DNA of 64,000 nt, taken from the NCBI RefSeq assembly GCF_000981385.1, contig NZ_LATZ01000112.1, positions 1-64,000 on the forward strand, given 5' to 3'. Below are positions 8,336 to 17,222 of this stretch, piece after piece. The stretch is from Bacillus sp. SA1-12 (lineage in GTDB: Bacteria; Bacillota; Bacilli; Bacillales; Bacillaceae). Numbering within the stretch: the stretch's first letter is position 1; the number at the start of each line of letters is the position of its first letter. Under the pieces are notes generated by a model. That model saw only the letters and a program-made list of their open reading frames with translations, had not been told where the DNA came from and searched no databases. Made by a program: the position numbers and the translations under genes.

Positions 8336-9547
8336 CTATCTCGTTGCGTGTACCCGTATAGAAGTTTTACGGACTAATCCGTAATAAGATAAAAAGGCGA
8401 ATAAGCTGCTTAAAAAGATAATGATACCCATCGGCACTGCTGAATATTCTCCTGCTAATCCGACAAGCGGAGCCGTTAAGGAGCCAAAGAAAAATGGCAA
8501 TACTCCTAATAAAGCAGATGCACTTCCGGCAATATGTCCTTGTGATTCCATTGCTAATGAAAACGACGTTGTCGAGATAATTGCAATCGAACAGACGAAA
8601 AAGAAGATTGGTACTGCAAACAAGAATAGCGGTGCTTTAAGAAAAATGGCTACTAGCAATAAAGCTGCAGATGTATTAGCCATGATCAAGCCAATTTTTA
8701 AAAAGGCCTTTTCCGATATACGATCGGAAAGGCGGCCAACTGACTGGCTGCCAATGATTAAAGCAATTCCATTTACGCCAAATAACAAACTAAATCCTTG
8801 AGGCGACACACCGTATATATTTTGATAAACAAACGAAATCCCTGACACGTAAGCAAAAATTCCAGCAATAATAAACGCTTGTGTCAGCGTGTAGCCTGCA
8901 AATTGACGATCTTTTAAAAGGGTTCCAAAATTCTTAACTACCTGTGGAAGGTTGCTGGGAATACGGTTCTCCTGCGGCAGGGTCTCCTCAAGCTTCCAGA
9001 CAACGGTCAATAATAGCACAAGACCAATTAAGCTCAAAACAATAAATACCCAGGTCCAATCTCCAAATGCGAGAATCCCTGCACCAGCAATCGGTGCAAC
9101 AATCGGCCCGAGATTACCGACTAGCATTAATAAGGCGAAAAACTTTGTAAGCTCCCTGCCGCTATAAACATCGCGAACAATGGCACGTGAAATCACGAGT
9201 CCGCCAGCTGCAGCAAACCCTTGAACAAAACGGGAAGCGATAAAGAAATAAATATTTGGTGCAAATGCACAAGTTAAAGATGCTAATAAGTAAAAGCATA
9301 AGAAAATAAGCAATGGCTTGCGACGCCCTTGCACATCACTCATTGGTCCAATAATCAATTGGCCTAATCCAAGTCCTAATAGACAAGATGTTAAACTAAT
9401 TTGGACCAGTGATGCATTTGTATGATAATCCTCTACAATCGTAGGAAATGATGGCAAATACGTATCAATAGTAAATGGACCTAATAATCCGAGAGATCCT
9501 AAAAGTAACGCCAGTTGTATTCGTTTCGCCCCTGTTAAATTTGTCAC
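8336..9547 (-). CDS. Bcr/CflA-family MFS multidrug efflux transporter
   Basis: A 403-residue transporter with twelve predicted membrane helices. Family signatures: TIDTYLPSFPTI at the end of helix 1, motif A GPMSDVQGRRKPLL between helices 2 and 3, and ISRAIVRDVYSGRE in helix 4, all typical of the drug:H+ antiporter DHA1 (Bcr/CflA) group. Exported compounds are unknown; relatives expel bicyclomycin, chloramphenicol or sulfonamides. A 12-bp palindrome lies 71-82 bases upstream of the start. Neighbours on the same strand are an oxidoreductase and an aldo/keto reductase, suggesting a detoxification group. Confidence 0.88.
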   Translation of the reverse strand: MTNLTGAKRIQLALLLGSLGLLGPFTIDTYLPSFPTIVEDYHTNASLVQISLTSCLLGLGLGQLIIGPMSDVQGRRKPLLIFLCFYLLASLTCAFAPNIYFFIASRFVQGFAAAGGLVISRAIVRDVYSGRELTKFFALLMLVGNLGPIVAPIAGAGILAFGDWTWVFIVLSLIGLVLLLTVVWKLEETLPQENRIPSNLPQVVKNFGTLLKDRQFAGYTLTQAFIIAGIFAYVSGISFVYQNIYGVSPQGFSLLFGVNGIALIIGSQSVGRLSDRISEKAFLKIGLIMANTSAALLLVAIFLKAPLFLFAVPIFFFVCSIAIISTTSFSLAMESQGHIAGSASALLGVLPFFFGSLTAPLVGLAGEYSAVPMGIIIFLSSLFAFLSYYGLVRKTSIRVHATR

Positions 9548-9617
9548 TGTATTTCTCGCCTTTCTGTCTTGATAGACATTTTCTAGTAAACTACCTTACA
9601 CTTTAACTATTATAATG

Positions 9618-9629
9618 TTAACCGGTTAA
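9618..9629. promoter_or_regulatory. Palindrome TTAACCGGTTAA upstream of the efflux gene
   Basis: A perfect 12-bp palindrome lies in the upstream region of the MFS gene, next to a TATAAT-like stretch. A TetR- or MarR-type operator is a reasonable guess, with no direct support. Confidence 0.4.
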
Positions 9630-9667
9630 AAGATGAATCAATAATCAGTATTTGTTTTAACTTTTTC

Positions 9668-9709
9668 CACTCAAGAACAAGTATCAAGAAAGACACTCGT
9701 TCCTGAGTG
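9668..9709 (-). terminator. Hairpin downstream of namA
   Basis: Arms CACTCAAGAAC and GTTCCTGAGTG form an 11-bp stem with one mismatch and a 20-base loop, 20 bases past the namA stop codon. It has no U-tract, so termination may be partial or the hairpin may act as an mRNA 3' stabiliser. Confidence 0.5.
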
Positions 9710-9729
9710 AAGGTTAGACAAGATCAAGA

Positions 9730-10761
9730 TTAGTTTCTTGGGAATCCTGTAATGTATTGCTTTGGCAATTCTGTTTCTTTACGTAGGACTGTTGCAGCTT
9801 CCAAAGTCCAATACGGATTTCTTAACATCCCTCTTCCAACAGCCACTAAGTCAGCTTCTTCGTTTCCAATGACGGAGTTTGCAAGTGCTGGCTCATCAAG
9901 TCTTCCTACAGCAATGACTGGAATATTCAGCTCTTGCTTGATGGCTCTTGCTAATGGCACTTGGTAAGCAACATGTGTTCCCGGTCTGCCTGCTGCAGCG
10001 ATCGGACCTTCTCCCCCTGCACTTATATGGAACATATCAACTCCCGCTTGTTGATACACTTTAGAAATTTCAATACTTTCCTCAATGCCATACCCGCCTT
10101 CCACGTATTCTTTAGCAGAAATACGCATAATTAACGGCATATCAGCAGGCATTTCGCTTTTAGCTGCTTTAATAATTTCCACGCCAAACTTCGTTAACTC
10201 TCTTCCATACTCATCAGTTCGTTGATTCGTATAAGCTGAATGAAATTGATGAATCAGGTAACCATGTGCTCCATGAAGCTCAATGACATCAAATCCTGCT
10301 TTTACCGCGCGGCGGACAGCTAAACGGAATTTTTCAACCATTTCTTTTACTTCCTCAGTGGAAAGCTCTCTTGGTGTTTTTGAGTTTTCATCAAATGGAA
10401 TCGCAGATGGTGCTACTGGCACTTCAGCATCCTCCGCTTTTCGGCCAGCATGAGCAATTTGAATCCCCACTTTTGCTCCATACTGATGACACGCATCCAC
10501 AATTCGTTTTAAGGCCGGGATGTGCTCATCTGACCACAAGCCTAGATCATAATCTGAAATGCGGCCATCAGGCTCAACATCTGTCATTTCAATTATAATT
10601 AAACCTGCACCACCAATTGCGCGGCTAACATAATGAACATAATGCCAGTCAGTCGCAATACCATCCTTATTAGTGACAGAGTATTGACACATTGGAGGCA
10701 TGACGACGCGGTTTTTTAATTCTAAACTTTTTAGCGTATAAGGGCTAAATAAATGTTCCAT
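9730..10761 (-). CDS. namA: NADPH dehydrogenase NamA (old yellow enzyme, YqjM class)
   Basis: 343 residues, an FMN-containing TIM barrel of the YqjM class of old yellow enzymes. It aligns with B. subtilis YqjM: PPMCQYS carries the C25 and Y27 pair that tunes the flavin in this class, HGAHGYLIHQF supplies the substrate-binding His pair, and the tail DLVAVGRGMLRNPYW binds the FMN phosphate. It reduces activated C=C bonds (enones, nitro compounds) with NADPH. The ATG at 10761 is preferred over one at 10782 because AAAGGAG lies 7 bases before it. A MarR-type gene lies just upstream, with a palindrome between them. Confidence 0.92.
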   Translation of the reverse strand: MEHLFSPYTLKSLELKNRVVMPPMCQYSVTNKDGIATDWHYVHYVSRAIGGAGLIIIEMTDVEPDGRISDYDLGLWSDEHIPALKRIVDACHQYGAKVGIQIAHAGRKAEDAEVPVAPSAIPFDENSKTPRELSTEEVKEMVEKFRLAVRRAVKAGFDVIELHGAHGYLIHQFHSAYTNQRTDEYGRELTKFGVEIIKAAKSEMPADMPLIMRISAKEYVEGGYGIEESIEISKVYQQAGVDMFHISAGGEGPIAAAGRPGTHVAYQVPLARAIKQELNIPVIAVGRLDEPALANSVIGNEEADLVAVGRGMLRNPYWTLEAATVLRKETELPKQYITGFPRN

Positions 10762-10891
10762 TGTAAGACTCCTTTTTATCATAGCATTGTACGATTAAAT
10801 CAGCACATATAGTAAAATGCATAATTTTGATGGTTTTCATTCACAAATCCTACCATCTTCCCTTAGGAAAAAGAAACTTCAGCTTGTAAAT

Positions 10892-10909
10892 GTATGTGCA
10901 TGCATACAA
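10892..10909. promoter_or_regulatory. Candidate MarR operator upstream of namA
   Basis: The sequence TGTATG-TGCATG-CATACA is an inverted repeat with 6-bp arms, 131 bases upstream of namA and just downstream of the marR-type gene. Spacing and size fit a MarR-family dimer site, so the adjacent regulator may control namA. This is inference from position. Confidence 0.5.
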
Positions 10910-10980
10910 ATTAGCATATGACAAAACACATCGTCAAATAAAATGCATTCCCTACCAAAAATGGGATAAAAAGCTATCTT

Positions 10981-11418
10981 TTATCGTTTAATATGACGCA
11001 AAATAATGCCCTTTAGCTCTGCCTGTATATTTTCGTCAGCAAATGCTTGTTCAAGTGTTTCTTGAAACGTGACAAGCGCTTTTTTCAGCTTTTCTTCTCC
11101 TTCCTCAGTCAAGGAAGTATAAATAGCTCGGCGATCGTCTATGCAATGATGGCGTTTTAATGCCCCGCATCCCTTTGCTTCAAATCTGCTGACGAGTCGC
11201 GACATCGCACTTTGACTTAAGCCAACCATCGTTTGCAGCTCCTGGAGCTTTAATTTTTTATTCGGCGTTTCTGATAAAAATAAAAGCACATAAAATTCCT
11301 TTACAGATAATTGATGCTTTTCTTGAAGAATGGCTTCCAATTCATCCGTAATTTTTGTTTGGATATGTGTAAATGATAACCAACTAGAGATTAGTTGATT
11401 TGTTTGATTTGATTCCAT
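10981..11418 (-). CDS. MarR-family transcriptional regulator
   Basis: A 145-residue winged-helix regulator. The HTH is at about residues 50-75 (LKLQELQTMVGLSQSAMSRLVSRFEAKG is the recognition region), with the wing after KRHHCIDDRRAIYTSLTEEG, the DxR motif of the family. Flanking helices form the dimer interface. A single Cys (residue 83) and a Cys in the wing (HHC) could make it redox or electrophile responsive, which would suit its neighbour NamA, but that is speculation. It lies upstream of and co-oriented with namA. Confidence 0.87.
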   Translation of the reverse strand: MESNQTNQLISSWLSFTHIQTKITDELEAILQEKHQLSVKEFYVLLFLSETPNKKLKLQELQTMVGLSQSAMSRLVSRFEAKGCGALKRHHCIDDRRAIYTSLTEEGEEKLKKALVTFQETLEQAFADENIQAELKGIILRHIKR

Positions 11419-11635
11419 TTGCAGCCACCTGTTCTAGGTCTTTCTATTTATCAAGATTCTTTGTGCTTCCATTATATAATTGTCACAAGAACCTTATTCA
11501 CTCTTTCTATAATATCAAGACGTGATGGAGGGCGTCAAACGAATCTATTGTTTTGGTAGACAAAAACGGAAATTTATGAATGATGCTTTTAATTAAAACA
11601 CCAGTTTAAACATACGAGCATGAAACGATTAGTGA

Positions 11636-12289
11636 TTAGTAACGAAAAGCCAATTTATCATTCGTTAGCCATAAAAAACATAAAAAGATCAACTCGAAAG
11701 CATTGGTTATCGCAGAACTCTCTATGGGGATAGGGATAACACTTCCTAAAATCATGATCAATACCCCAACCAACATCCAGATCCAACGTACTTTGCGAAC
11801 AATATAAATGCTAATAACTAAAAGGGTCAATACGACTATAAGTACCATTAGAGGCGGACCTGAAGACTCTTGGCTTACGTATCTCAATACACCGTATTCG
11901 TATACCGGCACAAAGGTTTTTTGCATATTTATTATACATTCAAATACAACCAATCCTATCGTAAGAAAAAGAAAGATACATTCGTTCCTTGTCGTTTTTG
12001 TCCAAGAAATATCAACTCGTTTCGCCATAGCCCATCCGAACATTATTAGAGTTGGGGTAATAAAGCCGTGAACCCAATAACGAGTAATGTTTATTATTTC
12101 TAGAAAAGGACTCTCCCCAATAAACTTTCCACAGGCGATAATCAAATTATCTAGAATGAGTCCAAAAGTGACTAAAAGCAGGAAGCTTGAATAAGATATA
12201 AAGTTGTGCCTTCTCTTAGCCAGCTTAACACCTATAAGAAAGAGAATAAGATAGATCATTGTATAGCAGAAGTATAGAACTGTGTCCAT
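11636..12289 (-). CDS. Multi-pass membrane protein, unknown
   Basis: 217 residues with about seven predicted membrane helices (for example MIYLILFLIGVKLA near the start, SFLLLVTFGLILDNLI, LMVLIVVLTLLVISIYIV, WIWMLVGVLIMILGSVI). I do not recognise a characterised family. The start at 12289 is chosen because GAGGG lies about 9 bases upstream; an ATG three codons earlier overlaps that site. It ends near no obvious terminator and follows the alpha/beta hydrolase gene by 50 bases in the same orientation, so the two could be co-transcribed. Confidence 0.7.
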   Translation of the reverse strand: MDTVLYFCYTMIYLILFLIGVKLAKRRHNFISYSSFLLLVTFGLILDNLIIACGKFIGESPFLEIINITRYWVHGFITPTLIMFGWAMAKRVDISWTKTTRNECIFLFLTIGLVVFECIINMQKTFVPVYEYGVLRYVSQESSGPPLMVLIVVLTLLVISIYIVRKVRWIWMLVGVLIMILGSVIPIPIESSAITNAFELIFLCFLWLTNDKLAFRY

Positions 12290-12339
12290 AATTATCATCC
12301 CTCATAGCTTTAATTTAAAATTCTATTCTGCATGAAACG

Positions 12340-13071
12340 TTAATGAAAAGTACTTAACCATTTACTCATCACGTTAACGATCGTTTTCTGTTGCTCTTTA
12401 ATTGAAATAGTTGCTTTGTTATCACCTTTTTGTGGACCATATATGCCGAATTGAGCATGGTTACCACCTTTGATTTCATATATCATGAGCCGTTTTGAGA
12501 GTAAGTGCTTCGTTTCATTTATTTTCTCTATGGTCGACAAGCCATCATTTTCAGCATAGATCGATAGCATCGGAAGATCCATGTTAGAGAAATCGTTATT
12601 ATTACTAGGATAAGAAGCCAATAAAATAAGTCCATCTACTTTATTAGGATGTTCATATGCGTAAGTGGCAGCTGAAACTCCCCCTAACGAATGCCCTCCC
12701 ACATACCACTCTCGAACTGATTCAAATTCATTGACTATTTCCTGCGTTATATTGATATCGAACAACGAGAAATTGAATAAAACCCTGGGTATAACGACTA
12801 AATATCCTTGATCTGCTAGTTGTTGACCAATGTAGCTATATGCCTCTGGCTCTACCTTTGCCCCGGGATATAAAATAATACCTACGTCTTTATTCCCTTT
12901 TGGCTTGAAAATAACCCCAAATTCATCTTGCTTTATCTCGTTCTTATCTACAAGTGTATAAAGTTCTTCAGTTGGTTCATAGGTTTGTTGCGACCAAATA
13001 AAGAATCCTAAACATGTACAAACAGTTAGAACAATTATACTAATCAACCCAAACCTGAAAACTTTTTTCAT
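12340..13071 (-). CDS. Membrane-anchored alpha/beta hydrolase
   Basis: 243 residues. One N-terminal membrane helix (FGLISIIVLTVCTCLGFFIW) anchors or exports an alpha/beta-hydrolase domain of the dienelactone-hydrolase-like PF12695 type. The nucleophile elbow GHSLGG, the acid loop (YAENDGLS) and the His (KGGNHAQFG) make a complete triad. The substrate is unknown; an extracellular esterase or lipase-like role is likely. The ATG at 13071 has a near-perfect AAAGGAGG site 7 bases upstream; the longer frame from 13158 lacks one. Confidence 0.82.
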   Translation of the reverse strand: MKKVFRFGLISIIVLTVCTCLGFFIWSQQTYEPTEELYTLVDKNEIKQDEFGVIFKPKGNKDVGIILYPGAKVEPEAYSYIGQQLADQGYLVVIPRVLFNFSLFDINITQEIVNEFESVREWYVGGHSLGGVSAATYAYEHPNKVDGLILLASYPSNNNDFSNMDLPMLSIYAENDGLSTIEKINETKHLLSKRLMIYEIKGGNHAQFGIYGPQKGDNKATISIKEQQKTIVNVMSKWLSTFH

Positions 13072-13363
13072 GTGAGGTCCTCCTTTATGTCTGTTGACCC
13101 ATTTTCCAATGTTGTTAATGACCAATAGGACCCTAATCAAAAAGACGCGTTGTTTCATATACGCGCCCTTTTCTTGAATTTGTTATTACATCATTTTAGT
13201 AAACGACGTATTAACTTATTTACTGGTATTTATTTTTAGCACAGAACAATTTATGTAAATATGTTTATTTAATAGATAAAAACGATCTGAGTATCGAACG
13301 GTTGTTTCTGTTTTTCCTTTATTCTATAATTTAACTATTACATATAAAATAAGGAGCATTAAC

Positions 13364-13873
13364 ATGGAAACTACTACTAAAAACAATTTGGTTAGGTTGG
13401 TTCATTATACAAACTATTACGAGCCAATGATTTCAAATTTCCACTTACCTCCGGAGAAGCTGCAATTCACCTGTTATCCTTTAGAAAAAATTAATGATCC
13501 TAACCTATCAAAAGAGACCGCTCATGTTTTAATACTGAATAATGATATTCCGGTTGGCTATTTTGCCTTAGAAACTGGAGAAAAAGTAGTGAAATATACT
13601 AAGAACATGAATGCTAGATTATTAACTGCATTCTCCATAAATCATGATTTTCAAGGTAATGGCTTCGCCAAAAAAGGTCTTCTATTATTACCCCTTTTTG
13701 TTAACCAAAATTTAAAGAATGTTAACGAAATAGTACTAGGTGTGAATAAGAGAAATACAGCTGCAATTAATCTATATAAAAAGACTGGATTTATAGATCA
13801 TAATGAAGTTTTCCTAGGACCAAGCGGCGAACAACATATCATGCATCTCAGCATCTCACTTAAGAAGGACTAA
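13364..13873 (+). CDS. GNAT-family N-acetyltransferase
   Basis: 169 residues with a GNAT fold. Strand 4 and the acetyl-CoA pyrophosphate loop are at LTAFSINHDFQGNGFAKKGL (the Q-x-x-G-x-G/A motif reads QGNGFA), and the C-terminal NKRNTAAINLYKKTGF segment is typical. The acceptor substrate is unknown; relatives acetylate amines or ribosomal N-termini. ATAAGGAG stands 8 bases before the ATG. It is divergent from the alpha/beta hydrolase gene. Confidence 0.85.
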   Translation: METTTKNNLVRLVHYTNYYEPMISNFHLPPEKLQFTCYPLEKINDPNLSKETAHVLILNNDIPVGYFALETGEKVVKYTKNMNARLLTAFSINHDFQGNGFAKKGLLLLPLFVNQNLKNVNEIVLGVNKRNTAAINLYKKTGFIDHNEVFLGPSGEQHIMHLSISLKKD

Positions 13874-13890
13874 TTGGGTCCTTTTCTTTA
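13865..13890 (+). terminator. Short terminator after the GNAT gene
   Basis: AAGGAC / GTCCTT arms span the stop codon and are followed by a T-rich run (TTTTCTTT). Confidence 0.55.
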
Positions 13891-14703
13891 ATATGGATCA
13901 TCATATCTTATTATTCCGAGTTCGTTACAGAGAGCAGTCTCGCTACAATATTGAGTATAGTACTGTACTCAGTTCTGCACAATAAAAAAGTCAGCATTAT
14001 TTTTGCTGACTTCGGAATTATGAATAAATTGTTATACAATATGAAAATATAAAGTTCTAGATGCACCTTAAACCAAATAGAAATGCACCATTAGTAATAA
14101 AAAACTTATGCTCACTTTAGTAACCATTTTACATAACACACCCTATCCTCAATAGAATATTATTATCTTCATCGTTACAATTTAAAGGTAACATAATTAT
14201 ATTTAGCTAATGTTAATGGATTATAAATTATTTATTAATTCAGTAAATGCACTTTTTATAAATACTGTGAATTGACTTTTAATTTCTCCAACAAAAAAAG
14301 CAGACAGTATTGATATGTCATTCTTCTTTGCCACAAAGATGTTTTGCCCCTGCATAAGTTTTTTATATCATTTCATCTTTGTATCAATATTTCTTCCAAT
14401 TTCACTTATTTCTTCTGAATCCTATATTCTTTACAGAATTTTTTCTATGAAAAAACATTTGCTAAAATGCATATGAAATATCCTTTTTCAAACCGGACAT
14501 TCCTTTTTTAAATCATTGGACTGAAAGTTCATGCCCATCTTTGGATCATTAAATGGATGATATCCACTGCCCTAACAATAACATCTAATAACTAGAAACA
14601 ATCCTCCTAACAATAACCTCTAGTGTGATATATTAAAAGAATAAAAGGGTACAGCTAGGTTTAGTTTAATTACTACAAAGACTAACAAAGAGGTATAGAT
14701 AAT
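13891..14703. other. Gene-poor stretch with an orphan leftward terminator and gene relics
   Basis: No intact gene is seen here. A strong hairpin at 13984-14012 (AAGTCAGC / GCTGACTT) is followed by T6 on the minus strand, but no gene runs into it. Minus-strand relics lie upstream of it: a hydrophobic tail at about 14068-14143 (motif TKVSISFLLLMV before a stop) and a 44-codon frame at 14221-14355. Together they suggest a decayed leftward gene. The last ~60 bases are the leader of the AraC gene. Confidence 0.45.
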
Positions 14704-15582
14704 ATGGTTTTACCACATATTGAAATGGCAGGAGAATTTATCATTAAACCAGGATGGATGTTGGGTCCTAGAAGCCTAACTGAATATGAAATCGTTTATT
14801 TTCCAAATGGGTCAAATACGAAATACGAAGTACATGATCATACGTATTTATTGAAAAAACCTGGTTTTATTATCACTCGGCCATTCGAAGAACATATGTA
14901 CATTTTTGACCCAATTCAACCGACAAGACATCTCTTTATTCACTTCAACTTTGATATTTCAAAATCAAATTCACCAATTAATGATTTATTTTTAAAAGAA
15001 AACTCATATTTGACTGTTGAGGAGGTATCCTTAGTTCCCCCAATGTTAAAACATATATTATATTTAGCAAATACTCGAGCATTCCAATGGTATGAAAGAT
15101 GTAATTATTTATTATTATCGGCACTGGTTGAATTAAACAGCACGACTGTAGAAAACAAAACTGAATCAAATTTCTACAATAAACCTAGGCAAATTATTAA
15201 GGCTTTAGACTTTATTGATAAAAATCTTACAAAAAATCTTACTGTAGCAGAAATTGCGCATTGTACTGGGTGGTCACATGAGCATTTTACACGGATTTTT
15301 ACCGAACATATCGGACTACCGCCTCAAAAGGCAATCATGTATCGACGTATTGAACGTTCATGTCAGCTACTTTTACAAGAGCAATGGAGTATTAAACGAA
15401 TTGCATTTGCAGTTGGTTTTAAAGATGAGCATTATTTTTCCAGGTCCTTTCTTAAAGTAAAAGGAATGACAGCAACTCAATATCGCAACAAATATGCTGA
15501 TTCCCGGCTGCATCACTTAGCAACTACTGAAGAATACAGTTCTCCATACCCTCTTAATAAATATATATTATTCAACAATTAG
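14704..15582 (+). CDS. AraC-family transcriptional regulator
   Basis: 292 residues. Residues about 10-90 form a cupin-like ligand-binding domain of the AraC_binding type (PGWMLGPRSLTEYEIVY, then KKPGFIITRPFEEHMYIFDP). Residues about 170-275 hold the two AraC helix-turn-helix motifs (LTVAEIAHCTGWSHEHFTRIF and SIKRIAFAVGFKDEHYFSRSF). Such proteins usually activate sugar-uptake genes on binding a sugar. The gene ends 4 bases before copy A of the 104-bp repeated element that precedes the ferritin-like gene, and no terminator lies between, so it may read through. A GAGG site precedes the ATG. Confidence 0.87.
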   Translation: MVLPHIEMAGEFIIKPGWMLGPRSLTEYEIVYFPNGSNTKYEVHDHTYLLKKPGFIITRPFEEHMYIFDPIQPTRHLFIHFNFDISKSNSPINDLFLKENSYLTVEEVSLVPPMLKHILYLANTRAFQWYERCNYLLLSALVELNSTTVENKTESNFYNKPRQIIKALDFIDKNLTKNLTVAEIAHCTGWSHEHFTRIFTEHIGLPPQKAIMYRRIERSCQLLLQEQWSIKRIAFAVGFKDEHYFSRSFLKVKGMTATQYRNKYADSRLHHLATTEEYSSPYPLNKYILFNN

Positions 15583-15586
15583 CAAA

Positions 15587-15689
15587 ATCAAATCAATCCA
15601 GTAAATATACGTTTGCCTATATTGAGTTGAAGATCTATCTATTTCATAATTAAATTAGGTTTTTTAAACGCTTATAATGAAAATTTCAG
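15587..15689 (+). promoter_or_regulatory. Repeated regulatory element, copy A (upstream of the diiron gene)
   Basis: This 103-base segment is about 90% identical (some ten substitutions and one 1-base gap) to 18825-18928 read on the other strand. It ends 22 bases before the ATG of the ferritin-like gene. It contains a TATAAT at 15673-15678 with no recognisable -35 box at the right distance, as expected of an activator-dependent promoter. The longest unbroken identical block covers positions 15607-15640. AraC binding half-sites are expected in this block. Confidence 0.8.
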
Positions 15690-15710
15690 CTTAAACTGGA
15701 GGGTAATGGA

Positions 15711-16961
15711 ATGGTAAAATATGCAGGTATTCAAAATCCATATTCTGTCGGTGAATACAGCGTAGAGAAAAATGCTAAAGTGATCCAACGATATCGTTTC
15801 ATCCATGAAAATCTAGTCTACATAGCTGCAGGACAGCTTCCTTCTCGGGAAGACTGGGATCTCAAGGTCGCTCTTGGTAAACATCTTTATGAAGATGCTG
15901 AAGCAACTGATAAACTAAGAAGGCGCCTAAGTCAGTTAAGAACATCCACCCAATTCGTTAACCGTGATCCTGATCCAACCTTATCACTGTTAATGGAAGA
16001 ATTAATACATGCAAAAAATGATTTGGAATTAACTATCGGAATATACGAAGTTATTAAGCCTGCTCTTATTCAAACATATAAAAAGCATATTGCTAAAACA
16101 CAGCAAATTGTCGATCAACCTACGATTAGATTACTCCGTTCCATCTTAATTGATCTTGAAGAGCAAGTTGAGTGGGGACAAGAAATGCTTCAGGTTATCC
16201 AACATATGAATATATATCCTGAAGGTGCCGATGAATTTAAAGCAAAATTGCAGGAGTTCCTTGTTGCAGCAGGAGGTATCGATGGTTTACAAGAAAAATC
16301 CTCAAGCTTGCCTCATCGTTGGCGTTCACAAAAACCTTATGAATTACCAATTAAATCGGTCCGTGACCCAAGAAAAATGGGTCCGACTACACTTTCACGA
16401 ACGTGCGTTCCTAACCCTCCAGAAAATAAAATACAAGCGGAACTTTTATTTAAGATGCGTGTTCGACAAGAAGAAATGACTGCTGCTGAACTTATTGCAG
16501 GGGTTATGTTTTCGCAAAAAAATATGCCTTGGGAATTTTACTATGACTTAGCTAGACATCTCTGGGATGAGGTTAGACATGCGTTGTTTGGTCAAGCCGC
16601 TCTTGAAGCTGAAGACATCGATTGGATGAGCCAGCCACAGTACACTTCTGATTATGATATTAATGCTCACAAATTACCTGGAACACAGTATGCGTGGTTA
16701 TCAATCGGTATTGAAGAAGGAGCAATGACACGTACCGGAAAACGAGCAGAATATGAATTTTGCCGTGATGTAGCAAAACATCCGTTAATGGCACAGTTTC
16801 AAGATTATGATTGGGCAGATGAAGTTGTTCATGCTAATTTTGGCCGTAAATGGACTCCCGATCTTATTGGGGAGGATATAGAATTTGTTAGAGAAGTAGC
16901 GAAGAAAGAGCTCGACTATTTCTGGGATAAGGTAAATGCCGCCTCCATTTCAAAAAAATAA
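15711..16961 (+). CDS. Ferritin-like (DUF455-type) diiron-fold protein
   Basis: 416 residues, soluble and helical, with no signal peptide. The C-terminal half has the layout of a four-helix diiron carboxylate site: Glu in QEEMTAAE (residues 253-260), ExxH in DEVRH (E287, H290), Glu in IEEGAMTR (about 335), and ExxH in DEVVH (E371, H374). The N-terminal half has a related but weaker series (HLYEDAE, EELIH with E97/H100, EEQVEW), so the protein may be a tandem of two ferritin-like bundles. The biochemical activity is unknown; an oxidase or oxygenase role is possible. It follows the AraC gene and shares its control element with the orphan sugar-binding lipoprotein gene. The ATG has GGAGGG 8 bases upstream. 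Confidence 0.72.
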   Translation: MVKYAGIQNPYSVGEYSVEKNAKVIQRYRFIHENLVYIAAGQLPSREDWDLKVALGKHLYEDAEATDKLRRRLSQLRTSTQFVNRDPDPTLSLLMEELIHAKNDLELTIGIYEVIKPALIQTYKKHIAKTQQIVDQPTIRLLRSILIDLEEQVEWGQEMLQVIQHMNIYPEGADEFKAKLQEFLVAAGGIDGLQEKSSSLPHRWRSQKPYELPIKSVRDPRKMGPTTLSRTCVPNPPENKIQAELLFKMRVRQEEMTAAELIAGVMFSQKNMPWEFYYDLARHLWDEVRHALFGQAALEAEDIDWMSQPQYTSDYDINAHKLPGTQYAWLSIGIEEGAMTRTGKRAEYEFCRDVAKHPLMAQFQDYDWADEVVHANFGRKWTPDLIGEDIEFVREVAKKELDYFWDKVNAASISKK

Positions 16962-16997
16962 TGTCGTTTGCTGACTTCAATTAATACCTTCTCTCAT

Positions 16998-17041
16998 AAA
17001 AAGACTAGCCCATTAAAAATTCAACATGGGCTAGTCTTTTT
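16998..17041 (+). terminator. Terminator of the diiron-protein gene
   Basis: A 13-bp arm pair (AAGACTAGCCCAT / ATGGGCTAGTCTT) is followed by a T-run. A-residues on the other side make it usable in both directions. Confidence 0.88.
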
Positions 17042-17180
17042 AAATCTGTTTTGCTGTATAACTCCAGCGCCTATCCCCTCTTGGGTATAAGTCACTCAGG
17101 AATAGAAATCATAGATCAAAGAATACCTCAGTTATAGAGTTAGAAGCGAAAATACAAAAGGAATATGCGGATCCTCTATA

Positions 17181-17212
17181 ATGGTGAAGAAAGGCTAACC
17201 TTCCTTCACCAT
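17181..17212 (-). terminator. Hairpin just after the sugar-binding lipoprotein gene
   Basis: Fourteen-base arms (ATGGTGAAGAAAGG and its complement with one mismatch) have a 4-base loop, 11 bases past the stop codon. No U-tract follows, so it may mainly protect the transcript's 3' end; the 16998-17041 hairpin can terminate read-through. Confidence 0.6.
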
Positions 17213-17222
17213 TTCGCTTAAA

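Noticed and set aside
14221..14355. 44-codon minus-strand frame (LSAFFVGEIK motif)
   Set aside because: A stop lies directly upstream and no ribosome binding site is seen; treated as a relic.
15661..15678. cre site in copy A of the repeated element (TTTAAACGCTTATA)
   Set aside because: It misses two consensus positions (the G at position 2 and the C at position 13) and the corresponding bases in copy B are not conserved.
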